In this document: positions 16,974 to 26,865 of the stretch, piece by piece
Layout of the letters: each line of letters begins with the position of its first letter
How positions within the stretch are numbered: the stretch's first letter is position 1
Assembly: GCF_016881005.1 (NCBI RefSeq)
Contig: NZ_JACOPV010000024.1
Span: forward strand, 1-62,651
Direction: 5' to 3'
Length of the DNA: 62,651 nt
Source of the DNA: Pseudomonas arcuscaelestis
GTDB taxonomy: Bacteria; Pseudomonadota; Gammaproteobacteria; Pseudomonadales; Pseudomonadaceae
Program-made: the position numbers and the translations under genes
The notes under the pieces: model-generated
Database searches by the model: none
Told to the model about the DNA's origin: nothing
What the model saw: the letters and a program-made list of their open reading frames with translations, nothing else

Positions 16974-17753
16974 ATGATACAGATCGATGCCCTACCTGCT
17001 TTCACCGATAACTACATCTGGTTGTTACAGGATTCTGCCCTCCAGCAGTGTGCGGTGGTCGACCCGGGCGATGCGGCGCCGGTGCTGGCCTGGCTCGAGC
17101 GCCACCCTGGCTGGCGCCTGACCGATATTCTGGTCACTCACCACCATCACGACCACGTCGGCGGTGTCGAACAACTCAAGCAAGCAACAGGCGCTCAGGT
17201 TTGCGGTCCTTCGCAGGAGCGCATTCCAGGTCGCGACCTGGCCTTGGACGACCACGCAAGCGTGCGCGTTCTTGGGCTGGACTTCCATATTATTGCCGTA
17301 CCCGGACACACCTTGGGACACATTGCATATTATTGCGGCTCCACCGCCCTGCCGCTGCTGTTCTGTGGGGACACTCTGTTCGCCGCCGGCTGCGGTCGCC
17401 TTTTCGAAGGCACCCCCGAGCAGATGCATCATTCCCTCGAACGCCTGGCAGCGCTGCCAGCGCAAACCTTGGTGTATTGCACCCATGAGTACACCCTGAG
17501 CAACCTGCGCTTTGCCAAGGCGGTAGAACCTGAAAATTCGCACATTGCCCAACGCTTTGCCGACGTTACTGCGCTAAGGGCACAGGATCGCATCACGTTG
17601 CCATCAACCTTGGCGTTGGAGAAGCTCACCAACCCCTTTTTGCGCACTACCGAAACATCCGTTAAAGAAAAATTAGACGAACGGAGCACATTGATAAACC
17701 CTACGCCAAGTGCTGTCTTTGCTGGGTTACGCGCCTGGAAAGACAAGTTCTAA
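16974..17753 (+). CDS. gloB: Hydroxyacylglutathione hydrolase (glyoxalase II)
   Basis: A 259-residue metallo-beta-lactamase-fold enzyme that hydrolyses S-lactoylglutathione to lactate and glutathione, ending methylglyoxal detoxification. The metal motif THHHHDHVGG gives H56, H58, D60 and H61. VPGHTLGHIAYY, the bridging aspartate in CGDTLFAAGCGR, and CTHEYTLSNLRFA complete the site and glutathione pocket. The ATG at 16974 matches the family start (MIQIDALPAF). It is divergent from the methyltransferase-fold gene with 79 bases between. Confidence 0.95.
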   Translation: MIQIDALPAFTDNYIWLLQDSALQQCAVVDPGDAAPVLAWLERHPGWRLTDILVTHHHHDHVGGVEQLKQATGAQVCGPSQERIPGRDLALDDHASVRVLGLDFHIIAVPGHTLGHIAYYCGSTALPLLFCGDTLFAAGCGRLFEGTPEQMHHSLERLAALPAQTLVYCTHEYTLSNLRFAKAVEPENSHIAQRFADVTALRAQDRITLPSTLALEKLTNPFLRTTETSVKEKLDERSTLINPTPSAVFAGLRAWKDKF

Positions 17754-17852
17754 ACCGCTTCTGTTAAGGCCCTGAAGTTCTCAAAGGTTGACCAAGGGGG
17801 GGCTGCTTTCTAGAATCGCCCGACATTTTTGCCCGGAACTTTGTCCCAGCCA

Positions 17853-19274
17853 ATGTCGTCGAATAGCCGCAGAACCTTCAAGTCCGTCGCCCTGACGCGC
17901 CTGGCCCAAGCCAGTGCGCTGGCCCTGGCCGCCACCCTCGTGGGCTGCCAGAGCACCCGTCAGATCGACGAAGCCGAGAGCGTTCGCGCGCATAACTACC
18001 AGGCGCGGATGAAGCAAAAACCGGTGTTCATCCCGGTCAAGCAAGTGGAGCAGGAACCCCAGGATGTCTGGGAGCGCATGCGCCAGGGCTTCGCCTTGCA
18101 AGACGACATGGCGGTCAACCCACGCATCGAACAACAGCGCCTGTGGTTCGCCAGCAACCCCTCTTTCCTGGAAACCGCCGGCAACCGTGGCAGCCTGTAC
18201 ATCCACTATATTGTCGAGCGTCTTGAAGAACGTGACATGCCCCTTGAACTGGCGTTATTGCCAGCAATCGAGAGCGCCTACAACCCCATGGCCTACTCCC
18301 GGGCACATGCGGTTGGCCTGTGGCAGTTCATTCCATCGACCGGCCGTCACTTCAACCTGCGCCAGACCCGTTTCTACGATGGTCGACGCGACATCACCGC
18401 TTCAACCAACGCCGCGCTGAACTACCTGACTCGCCTGCACGACATGTTCAACGGCGACTGGCTGCTGGCCCTGGCAGCCTACAACGCGGGTGAAGGTACC
18501 GTCAGCCGGGCCATCGAGCGCAACGAAAAGCTCGGTCTGCCTACTGACTACTGGAACCTCCCGCTGCCTCAGGAAACCCGCGACTATGTGCCCAAGTTGC
18601 TGGCCCTGTCACAGGTCGTAATGACCCCGCAGGCTTATGGCGTAAACCTTAATCCGATCGCCAACGAACCCTACTTCGAAGCCGTTGCTATCAACTCCCG
18701 CCTGGACCTGTCACGAGTCGCAGAACTGGCGGAAATTGACGAGGACGAGCTGATCCAACTCAACCCGGCGTTCAAGAAGCGCATGACCGTGGACGGCCCC
18801 AAGCAGTTGCTGGTGCCGACCGCAAAAGCGCAGCTTCTGACTGCCAGCCTGTCTAACATGAAGCCCGAAGAGCTGCTTTCACTGCAGCCTAAAAAGGCTG
18901 TATTCGAAGCGGCCCTGGCCGAAGCATCGCCGCGCGCTACAACAACCCGTAGCAGCCGCTATCGGGTCAAACGTGGCGACAATCTGGGCAGCATCGCCAA
19001 GGCCAACAAGGTTAGCGTCAAGGACTTGCAACGCTGGAACAAGCTTTCCGGCCATAGACTCAAGGCCGGGCAAACCTTGGTCATGCAAAGCACCCAACCG
19101 CTCCAGGGCAAGAGCCAGAAAAAATCCACCCAGTACAAGGTGCGTAAAGGTGACTCCCTGTACCTGGTGGCCAAGCGCTTCAACGTCGAGATGCAGCACC
19201 TCAAGCGCTGGAACCCTCGTAGCGGCCATGCGCTCAAGCCAGGCCAGACCCTGACCGTTTACCTGCCCCACTAA
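17853..19274 (+). CDS. mltD: Membrane-bound lytic murein transglycosylase D
   Basis: A 473-residue lipoprotein. The signal peptide ends in the lipobox LVGC with the lipidated C32. The SLT domain follows, with catalytic E140 in LLPAIESAYNP, then the AVGLWQFIPSTGR and LALAAYNAGEG motifs. Two C-terminal LysM repeats (about 372-415 and 427-470) bind peptidoglycan. It cleaves murein to 1,6-anhydromuropeptides at the outer membrane. The start at 17853 is chosen because it gives a normal signal peptide and GGAA lies upstream. E. coli MltD also carries LysM repeats. Confidence 0.95.
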   Translation: MSSNSRRTFKSVALTRLAQASALALAATLVGCQSTRQIDEAESVRAHNYQARMKQKPVFIPVKQVEQEPQDVWERMRQGFALQDDMAVNPRIEQQRLWFASNPSFLETAGNRGSLYIHYIVERLEERDMPLELALLPAIESAYNPMAYSRAHAVGLWQFIPSTGRHFNLRQTRFYDGRRDITASTNAALNYLTRLHDMFNGDWLLALAAYNAGEGTVSRAIERNEKLGLPTDYWNLPLPQETRDYVPKLLALSQVVMTPQAYGVNLNPIANEPYFEAVAINSRLDLSRVAELAEIDEDELIQLNPAFKKRMTVDGPKQLLVPTAKAQLLTASLSNMKPEELLSLQPKKAVFEAALAEASPRATTTRSSRYRVKRGDNLGSIAKANKVSVKDLQRWNKLSGHRLKAGQTLVMQSTQPLQGKSQKKSTQYKVRKGDSLYLVAKRFNVEMQHLKRWNPRSGHALKPGQTLTVYLPH

Positions 19275-19280
19275 GCAACT

Positions 19281-19304
19281 GGCTCCGCGCCCTGCGCCGG
19301 AGCC
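19281..19304 (+). terminator. Weak hairpin after mltD
   Basis: GGCTCC (19281-19286) and GGAGCC (19299-19304) can pair across a GC-rich 12-base loop just after the mltD stop. There is no T-run at once, so termination is doubtful. Confidence 0.35.
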
Positions 19305-19398
19305 CGCTGCACCGGCCTGGCGGCCCTCTTTTTCCTGCCGATACAAGCTGTTACTGTAGCTGGAATAAAGCCCAAGCCGCCTGGATCGGATCGCCAAA

Positions 19399-21231
19399 TT
19401 GATACGTCCCCTCCTGTTGCTGTCACTCAGCCTGGCCTTGAGCTTTCCCGCGGGCGCAACAATCACCGAAAGCCACGGTTACGCCCAGTTCGGCACGCTC
19501 AAGTACCCAGCCAAATTTACCCATTTCGATTGGGTCAATCCGCAAGCGCCCAAGGGCGGGACCTTGCGCGCCATGGCGTTCGGCACATTCGACACCCTCA
19601 ATCCTTACACCTTCAAGGGATCAAGCCCGGTCACCACCCCCAACTTCCTGCAGTATGGGGTCAACGAGCTGAACGAAACCCTGATGGTGGGTACTGGACA
19701 GTACGACCCTTCAGGCGATGAACCCACGTCGAGCTATGGCCTGATTGCCAGTTCCGTGGAGTACAGCGAGGACCGCAGTTGGGTGGTATTCAACCTGCGC
19801 CCCGAAGCCCGCTTCCACGATGGTCACCCCATCACTGCCAGCGATGTGGCGTTTTCTTACCGCACGCTGCTCAAGGAAGGTCACCCGATCTACCGCACCA
19901 ACCTGCAAGAAGTAAAACGGGTCGACATCCTCAACCCGCGGCGCATTCGCTTCGTTTTCAAACGGGCCGGAAACCCCTTGTTGATCCTGCGCATGGGCGA
20001 GATGCCAGTGTTGCCTGCACATTACTGGAAGGGACGCGACTTCAAGGCCACCACCTTTGAACCGCCTCTTGGCAGTGGCCCCTACCGCATCACCCAGGTT
20101 CAACCGGGAAGACGCCTGGTATTCGAGCGAGTGAAGGATTATTGGGGCAAGGATCTGGCAGTCAATCGTGGCAAATACAATGTCGCGCGGGTCGAATACG
20201 AGTTTTACCGCGACAGCGCAGTTGCTTTCGAGGCATTCAAGGCTGGCGAATTCGACATTTACATCGAACACCAGGCCAAGAACTGGGCCAACGGCTACAA
20301 CTTTCCAGCAGTGCGCCGTGGTGAGGTCATCAAGGCCCAAATCGCGCACAAGATCCCGACCCAGACCCAAGGCTTGTTCATGAACAGCCGCCGGGCAAAC
20401 TTCAGCGACGCCAGGGTGCGCCAGGCCTTGGGGCTGATGCTGGATTTCGAATGGACCAACCGGGCCTTGTTCAGCAGCGCCTACCGTCGCGCCACCAGCT
20501 ACTACCCCAACAGCGAGTTCGCTGCCAACGGACTGCCAGTGGGCAAGGAATGGCTGTTGCTTGCGCCGTACCGCGACGAACTGCCAGCGGGGCTGTTCAC
20601 CCAGCCCTACCAAGTCAGCCATACCGATGGACGCGGCATCAACCGCCAGACCCTGCGCCAAGCGCTGGATCTGTTGGCCCAGGCCGGCTGGAAGCTCAAC
20701 GGGCAGCGCCTGCTCGACAGCAAAGGCCGCCCCCTCAAACTCGAATTACTGCTGGTCAATCCCAACCTCGAGCGGATTCTGCAACCTTATGTCGAAAATC
20801 TTGCCAGCATTGGCATCGATGCACGCTTGCGCACTGTGGACCGGGCCCAGTACAAACAACGCCTGGACCAGTTCGATTTCGACATGATTCTGATGACCCT
20901 GAACCAGACGCTCAGCCCGGGCCTGGAGCAATGGCTGTACTTTCATTCCAGCCAGGCATCGACCAAAGGCAGCAAGAACTATGCTGGCGTCAGGGACCCG
21001 ATAGTCGATCACCTGCTCGACACCCTGCTCGCCGCTCAAAGCCGCGATGAACAAGTGGCAGCAGCGCGCGCACTGGACCGGGTATTGCTCTGGCAGTACT
21101 ACATGATTCCCAACTGGTATCTGGACAATCATCGCCTGGCCTACCGCAACAGGTTCGCCTTCGTCACCACGCCGCCCTATACCCTGGGGCTCAACAGCTG
21201 GTGGATAAAGCCTTCGGAGAAAGCTCAATGA
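19399..21231 (+). CDS. nppA1: Peptide ABC transporter, first substrate-binding protein
   Basis: A 610-residue SBP_bac_5-type periplasmic binding protein with a signal peptide (LLLLSLSLALSFPAGA). It has the YejA-like opening YAQFGTLKYPAKFTHFDWVNP and the family motifs FHDGHPITASDVAFSY and PLGSGPYRIT. The start is TTG at 19399, the only one giving a complete signal peptide; GGATCGGA lies upstream. Its gene overlaps the second binding protein by 4 bases. In P. aeruginosa the matching genes (nppA1A2BCD) take up peptidyl-nucleoside antibiotics, implying oligopeptide uptake. Confidence 0.88.
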   Translation: MIRPLLLLSLSLALSFPAGATITESHGYAQFGTLKYPAKFTHFDWVNPQAPKGGTLRAMAFGTFDTLNPYTFKGSSPVTTPNFLQYGVNELNETLMVGTGQYDPSGDEPTSSYGLIASSVEYSEDRSWVVFNLRPEARFHDGHPITASDVAFSYRTLLKEGHPIYRTNLQEVKRVDILNPRRIRFVFKRAGNPLLILRMGEMPVLPAHYWKGRDFKATTFEPPLGSGPYRITQVQPGRRLVFERVKDYWGKDLAVNRGKYNVARVEYEFYRDSAVAFEAFKAGEFDIYIEHQAKNWANGYNFPAVRRGEVIKAQIAHKIPTQTQGLFMNSRRANFSDARVRQALGLMLDFEWTNRALFSSAYRRATSYYPNSEFAANGLPVGKEWLLLAPYRDELPAGLFTQPYQVSHTDGRGINRQTLRQALDLLAQAGWKLNGQRLLDSKGRPLKLELLLVNPNLERILQPYVENLASIGIDARLRTVDRAQYKQRLDQFDFDMILMTLNQTLSPGLEQWLYFHSSQASTKGSKNYAGVRDPIVDHLLDTLLAAQSRDEQVAAARALDRVLLWQYYMIPNWYLDNHRLAYRNRFAFVTTPPYTLGLNSWWIKPSEKAQ

Positions 21232-23081
21232 TGTCACTGCCCAGCCTACGCCTGAAGGCTTGCGCCCTATTGCTGGCCTGCATCGGTACCCAGGCACTGG
21301 CCGCACCGCAACACGCCTTGACCTTGTATGACGAACCGCCGAAGTATCCGGCCGACTTCAAGCACTTCGACTACGTCAATCCGGACGCTCCCAAAGGCGG
21401 CACCTTCCGCCAGTCCGGCTTTGGCGGTTTCGACAGCCTGAACCCGTTCATCAACAAGGGCGTGCCTGCTGACGACATCACCCTGATCTACGACACCTTG
21501 ATGACCCAGAGCCTGGATGAGCCGTTCACCGAATATGGCCTGGTTGCGGGCAAGATCGAAAAAGCCCCGGACAACAGCTGGGTACGCTTCTACTTGCGCC
21601 CACAAGCACGCTTTCACGACGGCCACCCCATTCATGCCGAAGACGTGGTGTTCACGTTCAACACCCTGATCAAAAGCGGCGCCCCGCTGTTTCGCGGCTA
21701 CTACGCCGACGTCGCCGAGGTTATAGCCGAGGACCCGCAGCGGGTGCTGTTCAAGTTCAAACACAGCAACAACCGTGAATTGCCACTGATTCTTGGCCAG
21801 TTACCGGTACTGCCCAAGCATTGGTGGGAAGGCCGCGACTTTACCAAGGGCAATCTCGAAATTCCTTTGGGCAGTGGCCCGTACAAGGTTGCCGAAGTGA
21901 AGGCTGGACGCTCGATCCGCTATGAGCGGGTCAAGGACTACTGGGGTAAGGACCTGGCGGTCAATCGCGGGTCCTATAACTTCGATGTCATGACCGTTGA
22001 CTACTACCGCGACAGTACCGTCGCCCTGGAAGCGTTGAAAGCCGGGCAGTTCGACTACCGCCTGGAAAACGCGGCGAAAAGCTGGGCCACGGCCTACGAC
22101 ATTCCGGCCGTGCGCCAGAAGCGACTGATCCTGGAGGAGCTGCCCAATGGCAACCCCACCGGCATGCAGGGATTCGTGTTCAACATCCGCCGCCCGGTGT
22201 TCCAGGATGTGCGCGTGCGCCAAGCGTTGAGCCTGCTGCTGGATTTCGAGTGGACCAACAGGCAATTGTTCAACGGCGCTTATACACGCACCGGCAGCTA
22301 TTTCGAAAACTCGGACATGGCAGCCACTGGCTTGCCCAGCGAGGCCGAGCTGAAAATTCTCGAACCTTTGCGCGGCAAGATCCCAGAACAGGTCTTCACC
22401 CAACCTTTTGCCAACCCGGTCACTGATGGCAGTGGCATGATCCGCGAGCAGCAGCGCAAGGCCTATAAGCTGTTGCAGGACGCTGGCTGGCGTATCGTCG
22501 ATGACAAGATGGTCGATACCCAGGGCAAACCTGTGTCCATCGAGTTTCTTCTGGCTCAGACCGAGTTCGAGCGAATTCTACTGCCCTTCAAGCGCAATCT
22601 AGCCGACCTGGGTATCGACCTGGTGATTCGCCGCGTAGACGTTTCCCAATACATCAATCGACTGCGCTCGCGTGATTTCGACATGATTGTCGGCGGTTTC
22701 CCGCAATCCAATTCACCCGGTAACGAACAACGCGAGTTCTGGCAGAGCGCGGCGGCTGACAACCCTGGCAGCCGTAACTTTATCGGTCTCAAGGACCCAG
22801 CCATCGATGTACTGGTCGAGGACCTGATAAACGCCAACTCCCGGCAAAGCCTGATCGAGGCCTGTCGCGCCCTGGATAGAGTTCTGCAGTGGGGTTTTTA
22901 TGTAATACCCAACTGGCACATCAAGACCTGGCGCGTAGCGTATTGGAACCATATCGGCCACCCCAAGGTTTCGCCCAAGTACGACATCGGCATCAACACC
23001 TGGTGGATAAAGCCGGACATTGAGCCCGCAGTACCGGTGACACCTGCGCCAGACGCACCATCGACGCAAGGGGCGCAATAG
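21228..23081 (+). CDS. nppA2: Peptide ABC transporter, second substrate-binding protein
   Basis: A 617-residue paralogue of the preceding protein, with the same layout: signal peptide ending about residue 25 (TQALA), LYDEPPKYPADFKHFDYVNP, FHDGHPIHAEDVVFTF, PLGSGPYKVAEV and YWGKDLAVNRG. The tail is proline-rich (VPVTPAPDAPST). The ATG at 21228 overlaps the stop of the first gene as ATGA, with GGAGA upstream, so translation is probably coupled. The two binding proteins probably widen the substrate range of a single membrane complex. It may bind a different peptide class from its neighbour, since the pair is only moderately similar. Confidence 0.9.
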   Translation: MMSLPSLRLKACALLLACIGTQALAAPQHALTLYDEPPKYPADFKHFDYVNPDAPKGGTFRQSGFGGFDSLNPFINKGVPADDITLIYDTLMTQSLDEPFTEYGLVAGKIEKAPDNSWVRFYLRPQARFHDGHPIHAEDVVFTFNTLIKSGAPLFRGYYADVAEVIAEDPQRVLFKFKHSNNRELPLILGQLPVLPKHWWEGRDFTKGNLEIPLGSGPYKVAEVKAGRSIRYERVKDYWGKDLAVNRGSYNFDVMTVDYYRDSTVALEALKAGQFDYRLENAAKSWATAYDIPAVRQKRLILEELPNGNPTGMQGFVFNIRRPVFQDVRVRQALSLLLDFEWTNRQLFNGAYTRTGSYFENSDMAATGLPSEAELKILEPLRGKIPEQVFTQPFANPVTDGSGMIREQQRKAYKLLQDAGWRIVDDKMVDTQGKPVSIEFLLAQTEFERILLPFKRNLADLGIDLVIRRVDVSQYINRLRSRDFDMIVGGFPQSNSPGNEQREFWQSAAADNPGSRNFIGLKDPAIDVLVEDLINANSRQSLIEACRALDRVLQWGFYVIPNWHIKTWRVAYWNHIGHPKVSPKYDIGINTWWIKPDIEPAVPVTPAPDAPSTQGAQ

Positions 23082-23082
23082 C

Positions 23083-24156
23083 ATGCTGGCTTATATTTTT
23101 CGACGCTTGCTGCTGATCATTCCGACCTTGCTGGGCATCCTGGTCATCAACTTCATCATCATCCAGGCTGCTCCCGGTGGCCCTGTCGAGCAAATGATCG
23201 CCAAGCTCGAGGGTTTTGAGGGCGCTACCAGCCGTATCGCCGGAGGCGGTGCCGAGGTCTCGGTAGCCGGCTCCAACTACCGTGGCGCACAAGGGCTCGA
23301 CCCGGCGCTGATCCAGGAAATCGAAAAGATGTACGGCTTCGACAAGTCGGCGCCGGAACGCTTGTGGATTATGATCAAGAACTACGCCCAGCTGGATTTC
23401 GGCGACAGTTTTTTTCGCGACGCAAAAGTTATCGACCTGATTGTCGAGAAGATGCCGGTCTCGATATCACTGGGCCTATGGAGCACCTTGATCATGTACT
23501 TGGTGTCCATCCCCTTGGGGATCGCCAAAGCCACGCGCCATGGCAGTCACTTCGATGTGTGGACCAGTTCGGCGATCATCATCGGCTATGCAATCCCGGC
23601 GTTCCTTTTCGCGATCCTGCTGATTGTGCTGTTCGCTGGCGGCAGCTACCTGGACTGGTTTCCGTTGCGTGGCCTGACCTCGAACAACTTCGATGAACTG
23701 AGCACCGGCGGCAAGATACTCGACTACTTCTGGCACTTGGTCCTGCCTGTTACAGCCTTGGTGATCGGCAACTTCGCCACCATGACGCTGCTGACCAAGA
23801 ATAGCTTCCTCGACGAGATCAACAAACAGTATGTAGTGACTGCCAAAGCCAAGGGACTGAGCCCGAACCGGGTGCTTTACGGCCATGTGTTCCGCAACGC
23901 CATGCTGCTGGTGATCGCCGGCTTTCCCTCTGCCTTCATCGGTATTTTCTTCACCGGCTCACTACTGATCGAGGTGATTTTTTCACTCGACGGCCTGGGC
24001 CTGATGAGTTTTGAAGCAGCAATCAATCGCGACTACCCGGTCGTCTTCGGCACCTTGTTCATCTTCACCCTGCTCGGGCTGGTGGTGAAGCTGATCGGTG
24101 ATCTAACCTACACCCTGGTCGACCCTCGAATCGACTTTGACAGCCGGGAGCACTGA
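23083..24156 (+). CDS. nppB: Peptide ABC transporter permease (YejB/NppB-like)
   Basis: A 357-residue inner-membrane permease. It has an N-terminal membrane segment (LLLIIPTLLGILVINFIIIQ), a periplasmic loop about 100 residues long, then five membrane segments. The ABC-coupling EAA loop lies near residues 250-275 (YVVTAKAKGLSPNRVLYGHVFRNA). One base separates it from nppA2, with AAGGGG before the ATG. It pairs with the next permease to make the channel. Confidence 0.92.
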   Translation: MLAYIFRRLLLIIPTLLGILVINFIIIQAAPGGPVEQMIAKLEGFEGATSRIAGGGAEVSVAGSNYRGAQGLDPALIQEIEKMYGFDKSAPERLWIMIKNYAQLDFGDSFFRDAKVIDLIVEKMPVSISLGLWSTLIMYLVSIPLGIAKATRHGSHFDVWTSSAIIIGYAIPAFLFAILLIVLFAGGSYLDWFPLRGLTSNNFDELSTGGKILDYFWHLVLPVTALVIGNFATMTLLTKNSFLDEINKQYVVTAKAKGLSPNRVLYGHVFRNAMLLVIAGFPSAFIGIFFTGSLLIEVIFSLDGLGLMSFEAAINRDYPVVFGTLFIFTLLGLVVKLIGDLTYTLVDPRIDFDSREH

Positions 24157-24157
24157 G

Positions 24158-25177
24158 ATGAATTTGTCCCCTCTCAATCGCCGGCGCTTCGAGCGCTTCA
24201 AAGCCAACCGCCGCGGCTGGTGGTCGCTGTGGCTATTTCTGATTCTGTTCGGCTTGAGCCTGGGCGCCGAACTGATCGCCAACGACAAACCTCTTGCCGT
24301 GCGTTACGACGGCGAATGGTATTTCCCGGCACTCAAGCGCTACCCGGAAACAACCTTCGGCGGCGAGTTTCCACTTGAGGCCAACTACAAGAGCCCGTAC
24401 ATCCGTGAGCTACTGGCCGCCAAGGACAGCTGGGTACTGTGGGCGCCTATTCCGTTCAGCTACCAGAGCATCAACTACGACCTCAAGGTCCCTGCCCCCG
24501 CACCGCCTTCAGCGCAGAACTGGCTGGGCACCGATGATCAGGGCCGCGATGTACTCGCGCGAGTCATCTATGGATTTCGCATATCCGTGTTGTTTGCTCT
24601 GACCCTGACCATTCTCAGCTCGATCATCGGTGTGATCGCCGGTGCCCTGCAGGGCTTCTATGGCGGCTGGGTCGACCTGCTCGGGCAACGCTTCCTGGAG
24701 ATATGGTCGGGGCTCCCGGTACTGTACTTGCTGATCATCCTCGCCAGTTTCGTTCAGCCAAACTTCTGGTGGCTATTGGGAATAATGTTGCTGTTTTCGT
24801 GGATGAGCCTGGTGGATGTAGTCCGCGCCGAATTCCTCCGCGGACGTAACCTTGAGTACGTTCGGGCCGCCCGGGCGCTGGGCATGCAGAACGGCGCAAT
24901 CATGTACCGGCACATTCTGCCGAACGCCATGATCTCGACCATGACCTTCATGCCATTCATTCTTACCGGCGCGATCGGCACCCTGACAGCACTGGACTTC
25001 CTCGGCTTCGGTCTGCCCCCGGGCGCTCCGTCGCTGGGTGAACTGGTGGCCCAGGGCAAATCCAACCTGCAGGCCCCGTGGCTGGGCATGAGTGCCTTCG
25101 CTGTGCTCGCGCTGATGCTCAGCCTGCTGGTATTTATCGGCGAGTCCGCTCGCGATGCCTTCGACCCGAGGAAATGA
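24158..25177 (+). CDS. nppC: Peptide ABC transporter permease (YejE/NppC-like)
   Basis: A 339-residue permease. The N-terminus NRRRFERFKANRRGWWSLW leads into the first membrane segment, followed by a long periplasmic insert with the family motif WLGTDDQGRDVLARVIYG (about 125-142). The EAA loop YVRAARALGMQNGAIMYRHILPNA is near 230-255. The start at 24158 is one base after the nppB stop, with GGGAG upstream. Confidence 0.92.
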   Translation: MNLSPLNRRRFERFKANRRGWWSLWLFLILFGLSLGAELIANDKPLAVRYDGEWYFPALKRYPETTFGGEFPLEANYKSPYIRELLAAKDSWVLWAPIPFSYQSINYDLKVPAPAPPSAQNWLGTDDQGRDVLARVIYGFRISVLFALTLTILSSIIGVIAGALQGFYGGWVDLLGQRFLEIWSGLPVLYLLIILASFVQPNFWWLLGIMLLFSWMSLVDVVRAEFLRGRNLEYVRAARALGMQNGAIMYRHILPNAMISTMTFMPFILTGAIGTLTALDFLGFGLPPGAPSLGELVAQGKSNLQAPWLGMSAFAVLALMLSLLVFIGESARDAFDPRK

Positions 25178-25178
25178 A

Positions 25179-26801
25179 ATGAGCAATGAAACCTTGATCG
25201 AAGTGCGTGACCTGGCCGTGGAGTTCGTGAGTGGTGAGCAAACTCAGCGGGTAGTCGAAGGCATCAGTTTAGATATCCGCCGCGGCGAAACCCTGGCACT
25301 GGTCGGCGAAAGCGGTTCGGGCAAATCGGTTACCGCACACTCGATCCTGCGACTGCTACCCTACCCGCTGGCGCGCCACCCCAGCGGCAGCATCCGATAC
25401 GAAGGTCGCGACCTGATGACCTTGGATGAAAAGCAGATGCGCCATATCCGTGGCAATCGCATCGCGATGATCTTCCAGGAGCCGATGACGTCGCTCAATC
25501 CGCTGCACACAATCGAAAAGCAGATCAACGAGATACTCCTGCTGCACAAAGGGCTCAAGGGCAAGGAGGCCACTGAGCGCACACTGGAGCTGCTTGCGCT
25601 TGTCGGCATCCCCGAGCCCCGCAAGCGTCTCAAAGCCCTCCCACACGAGCTCTCAGGCGGCCAGCGGCAGCGCGTAATGATCGCCATGGCCCTGGCCAAC
25701 GAACCCGAGCTGCTGATTGCCGATGAACCCACCACGGCCCTCGACGTTACGGTACAGCTGAAGATTCTTGAATTGCTCAAGTCGCTACAGGCGCGCCTGG
25801 GAATGGCCATGCTGCTTATCAGCCATGACCTCAACCTGGTCAAGCGCATTGCTCATCGGGTGTGTGTGATGCAGCGCGGCAGCATTGTCGAACAGGCCGA
25901 CTGCGCAACGCTGTTCCACAGCCCGCAACACCCGTACACGCAGATGCTCCTGGGCGCCGAACCCAGCGGCGGCCCCGCTGCCAATCCGCCTGGCAAGCCA
26001 ATGCTTGAGGTCGAAGATCTGCGCGTCTGGTTCCCGATCAAAAAGGGCTTGCTGCGGCGCACCGTCGATCACGTAAAGGCAGTGGACGGCATTAACTTCA
26101 GTCTGCCTCAGGGGCAGACCCTGGGCATCGTTGGCGAGAGTGGCTCAGGAAAATCCACCTTGGGCCTGGCAATTCTGCGCCTGCTTGGCAGCCAGGGCGC
26201 CATTCGCTTCCAGGGCACAGCCCTGGACAGCCTCAATCAACAGCAAGTACGGCCTTTGCGTCGACAGATGCAGGTGGTCTTCCAGGACCCGTTTGGCAGC
26301 CTCAGTCCGCGTATGTGCGTGAGCGATATCGTTGGTGAAGGGTTGCGCATCCACCGCATTGGCACAGCGGCAGAACAGGAACAGGCAATCATCGCTGCAC
26401 TTCAAGAAGTTGGCCTGGACCCTCAGGCCCGCCACCGCTACCCCCATGAGTTTTCTGGCGGCCAGCGTCAGCGCATCGCCATCGCCCGAGCGCTGGTGCT
26501 CAAGCCAGCATTGATCCTGCTCGATGAACCCACCTCGGCCCTGGACCGTACCGTGCAGCGCCAGGTGGTGGAGTTACTGCGCTCATTGCAAAGCAAGTAC
26601 AACCTTACCTACCTGTTCATCAGTCATGACCTGGCAGTGGTCAAGGCGCTGAGCCATCAACTGATGGTGGTCAAACAAGGCAAGGTGGTGGAACAAGGCG
26701 AAGCCGCGCATGTTTTCGCTGCGCCGCAACATGCCTATACCCGACAATTGCTTGAAGCTGCATTCCTGGCACCAACCACCACGCAGGAACAACTGGACTG
26801 A
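25179..26801 (+). CDS. nppD: Peptide ABC transporter ATPase with two nucleotide-binding domains
   Basis: A 540-residue protein with two complete ABC cassettes in tandem, each with Walker A GESGSGKS, an LSGGQRQR/FSGGQRQR signature, a Walker B ending in DEPT, and an H-loop histidine (ISHDL). The join is near residue 270. This fused form matches YejF/NppD and would energise the NppBC channel on its own. The start at 25179 follows the nppC stop by one base, with GAGGAAA upstream. A strong terminator lies after the gene. Confidence 0.94.
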   Translation: MSNETLIEVRDLAVEFVSGEQTQRVVEGISLDIRRGETLALVGESGSGKSVTAHSILRLLPYPLARHPSGSIRYEGRDLMTLDEKQMRHIRGNRIAMIFQEPMTSLNPLHTIEKQINEILLLHKGLKGKEATERTLELLALVGIPEPRKRLKALPHELSGGQRQRVMIAMALANEPELLIADEPTTALDVTVQLKILELLKSLQARLGMAMLLISHDLNLVKRIAHRVCVMQRGSIVEQADCATLFHSPQHPYTQMLLGAEPSGGPAANPPGKPMLEVEDLRVWFPIKKGLLRRTVDHVKAVDGINFSLPQGQTLGIVGESGSGKSTLGLAILRLLGSQGAIRFQGTALDSLNQQQVRPLRRQMQVVFQDPFGSLSPRMCVSDIVGEGLRIHRIGTAAEQEQAIIAALQEVGLDPQARHRYPHEFSGGQRQRIAIARALVLKPALILLDEPTSALDRTVQRQVVELLRSLQSKYNLTYLFISHDLAVVKALSHQLMVVKQGKVVEQGEAAHVFAAPQHAYTRQLLEAAFLAPTTTQEQLD

Positions 26802-26815
26802 AAACGGGCGTAGAA

Positions 26816-26851
26816 AAACAGAAAAGGCCGCGTTAGCGGCCTTTTCTGTTT
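26816..26851. terminator. Bidirectional terminator between nppD and ppiD
   Basis: AAACAGAAAAGGCCGC pairs with GCGGCCTTTTCTGTTT around GTTA. T-rich arms on both strands let it end nppD on the plus strand and ppiD on the minus strand. Confidence 0.9.
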
Positions 26852-26865
26852 CATGCGTCGATCAC

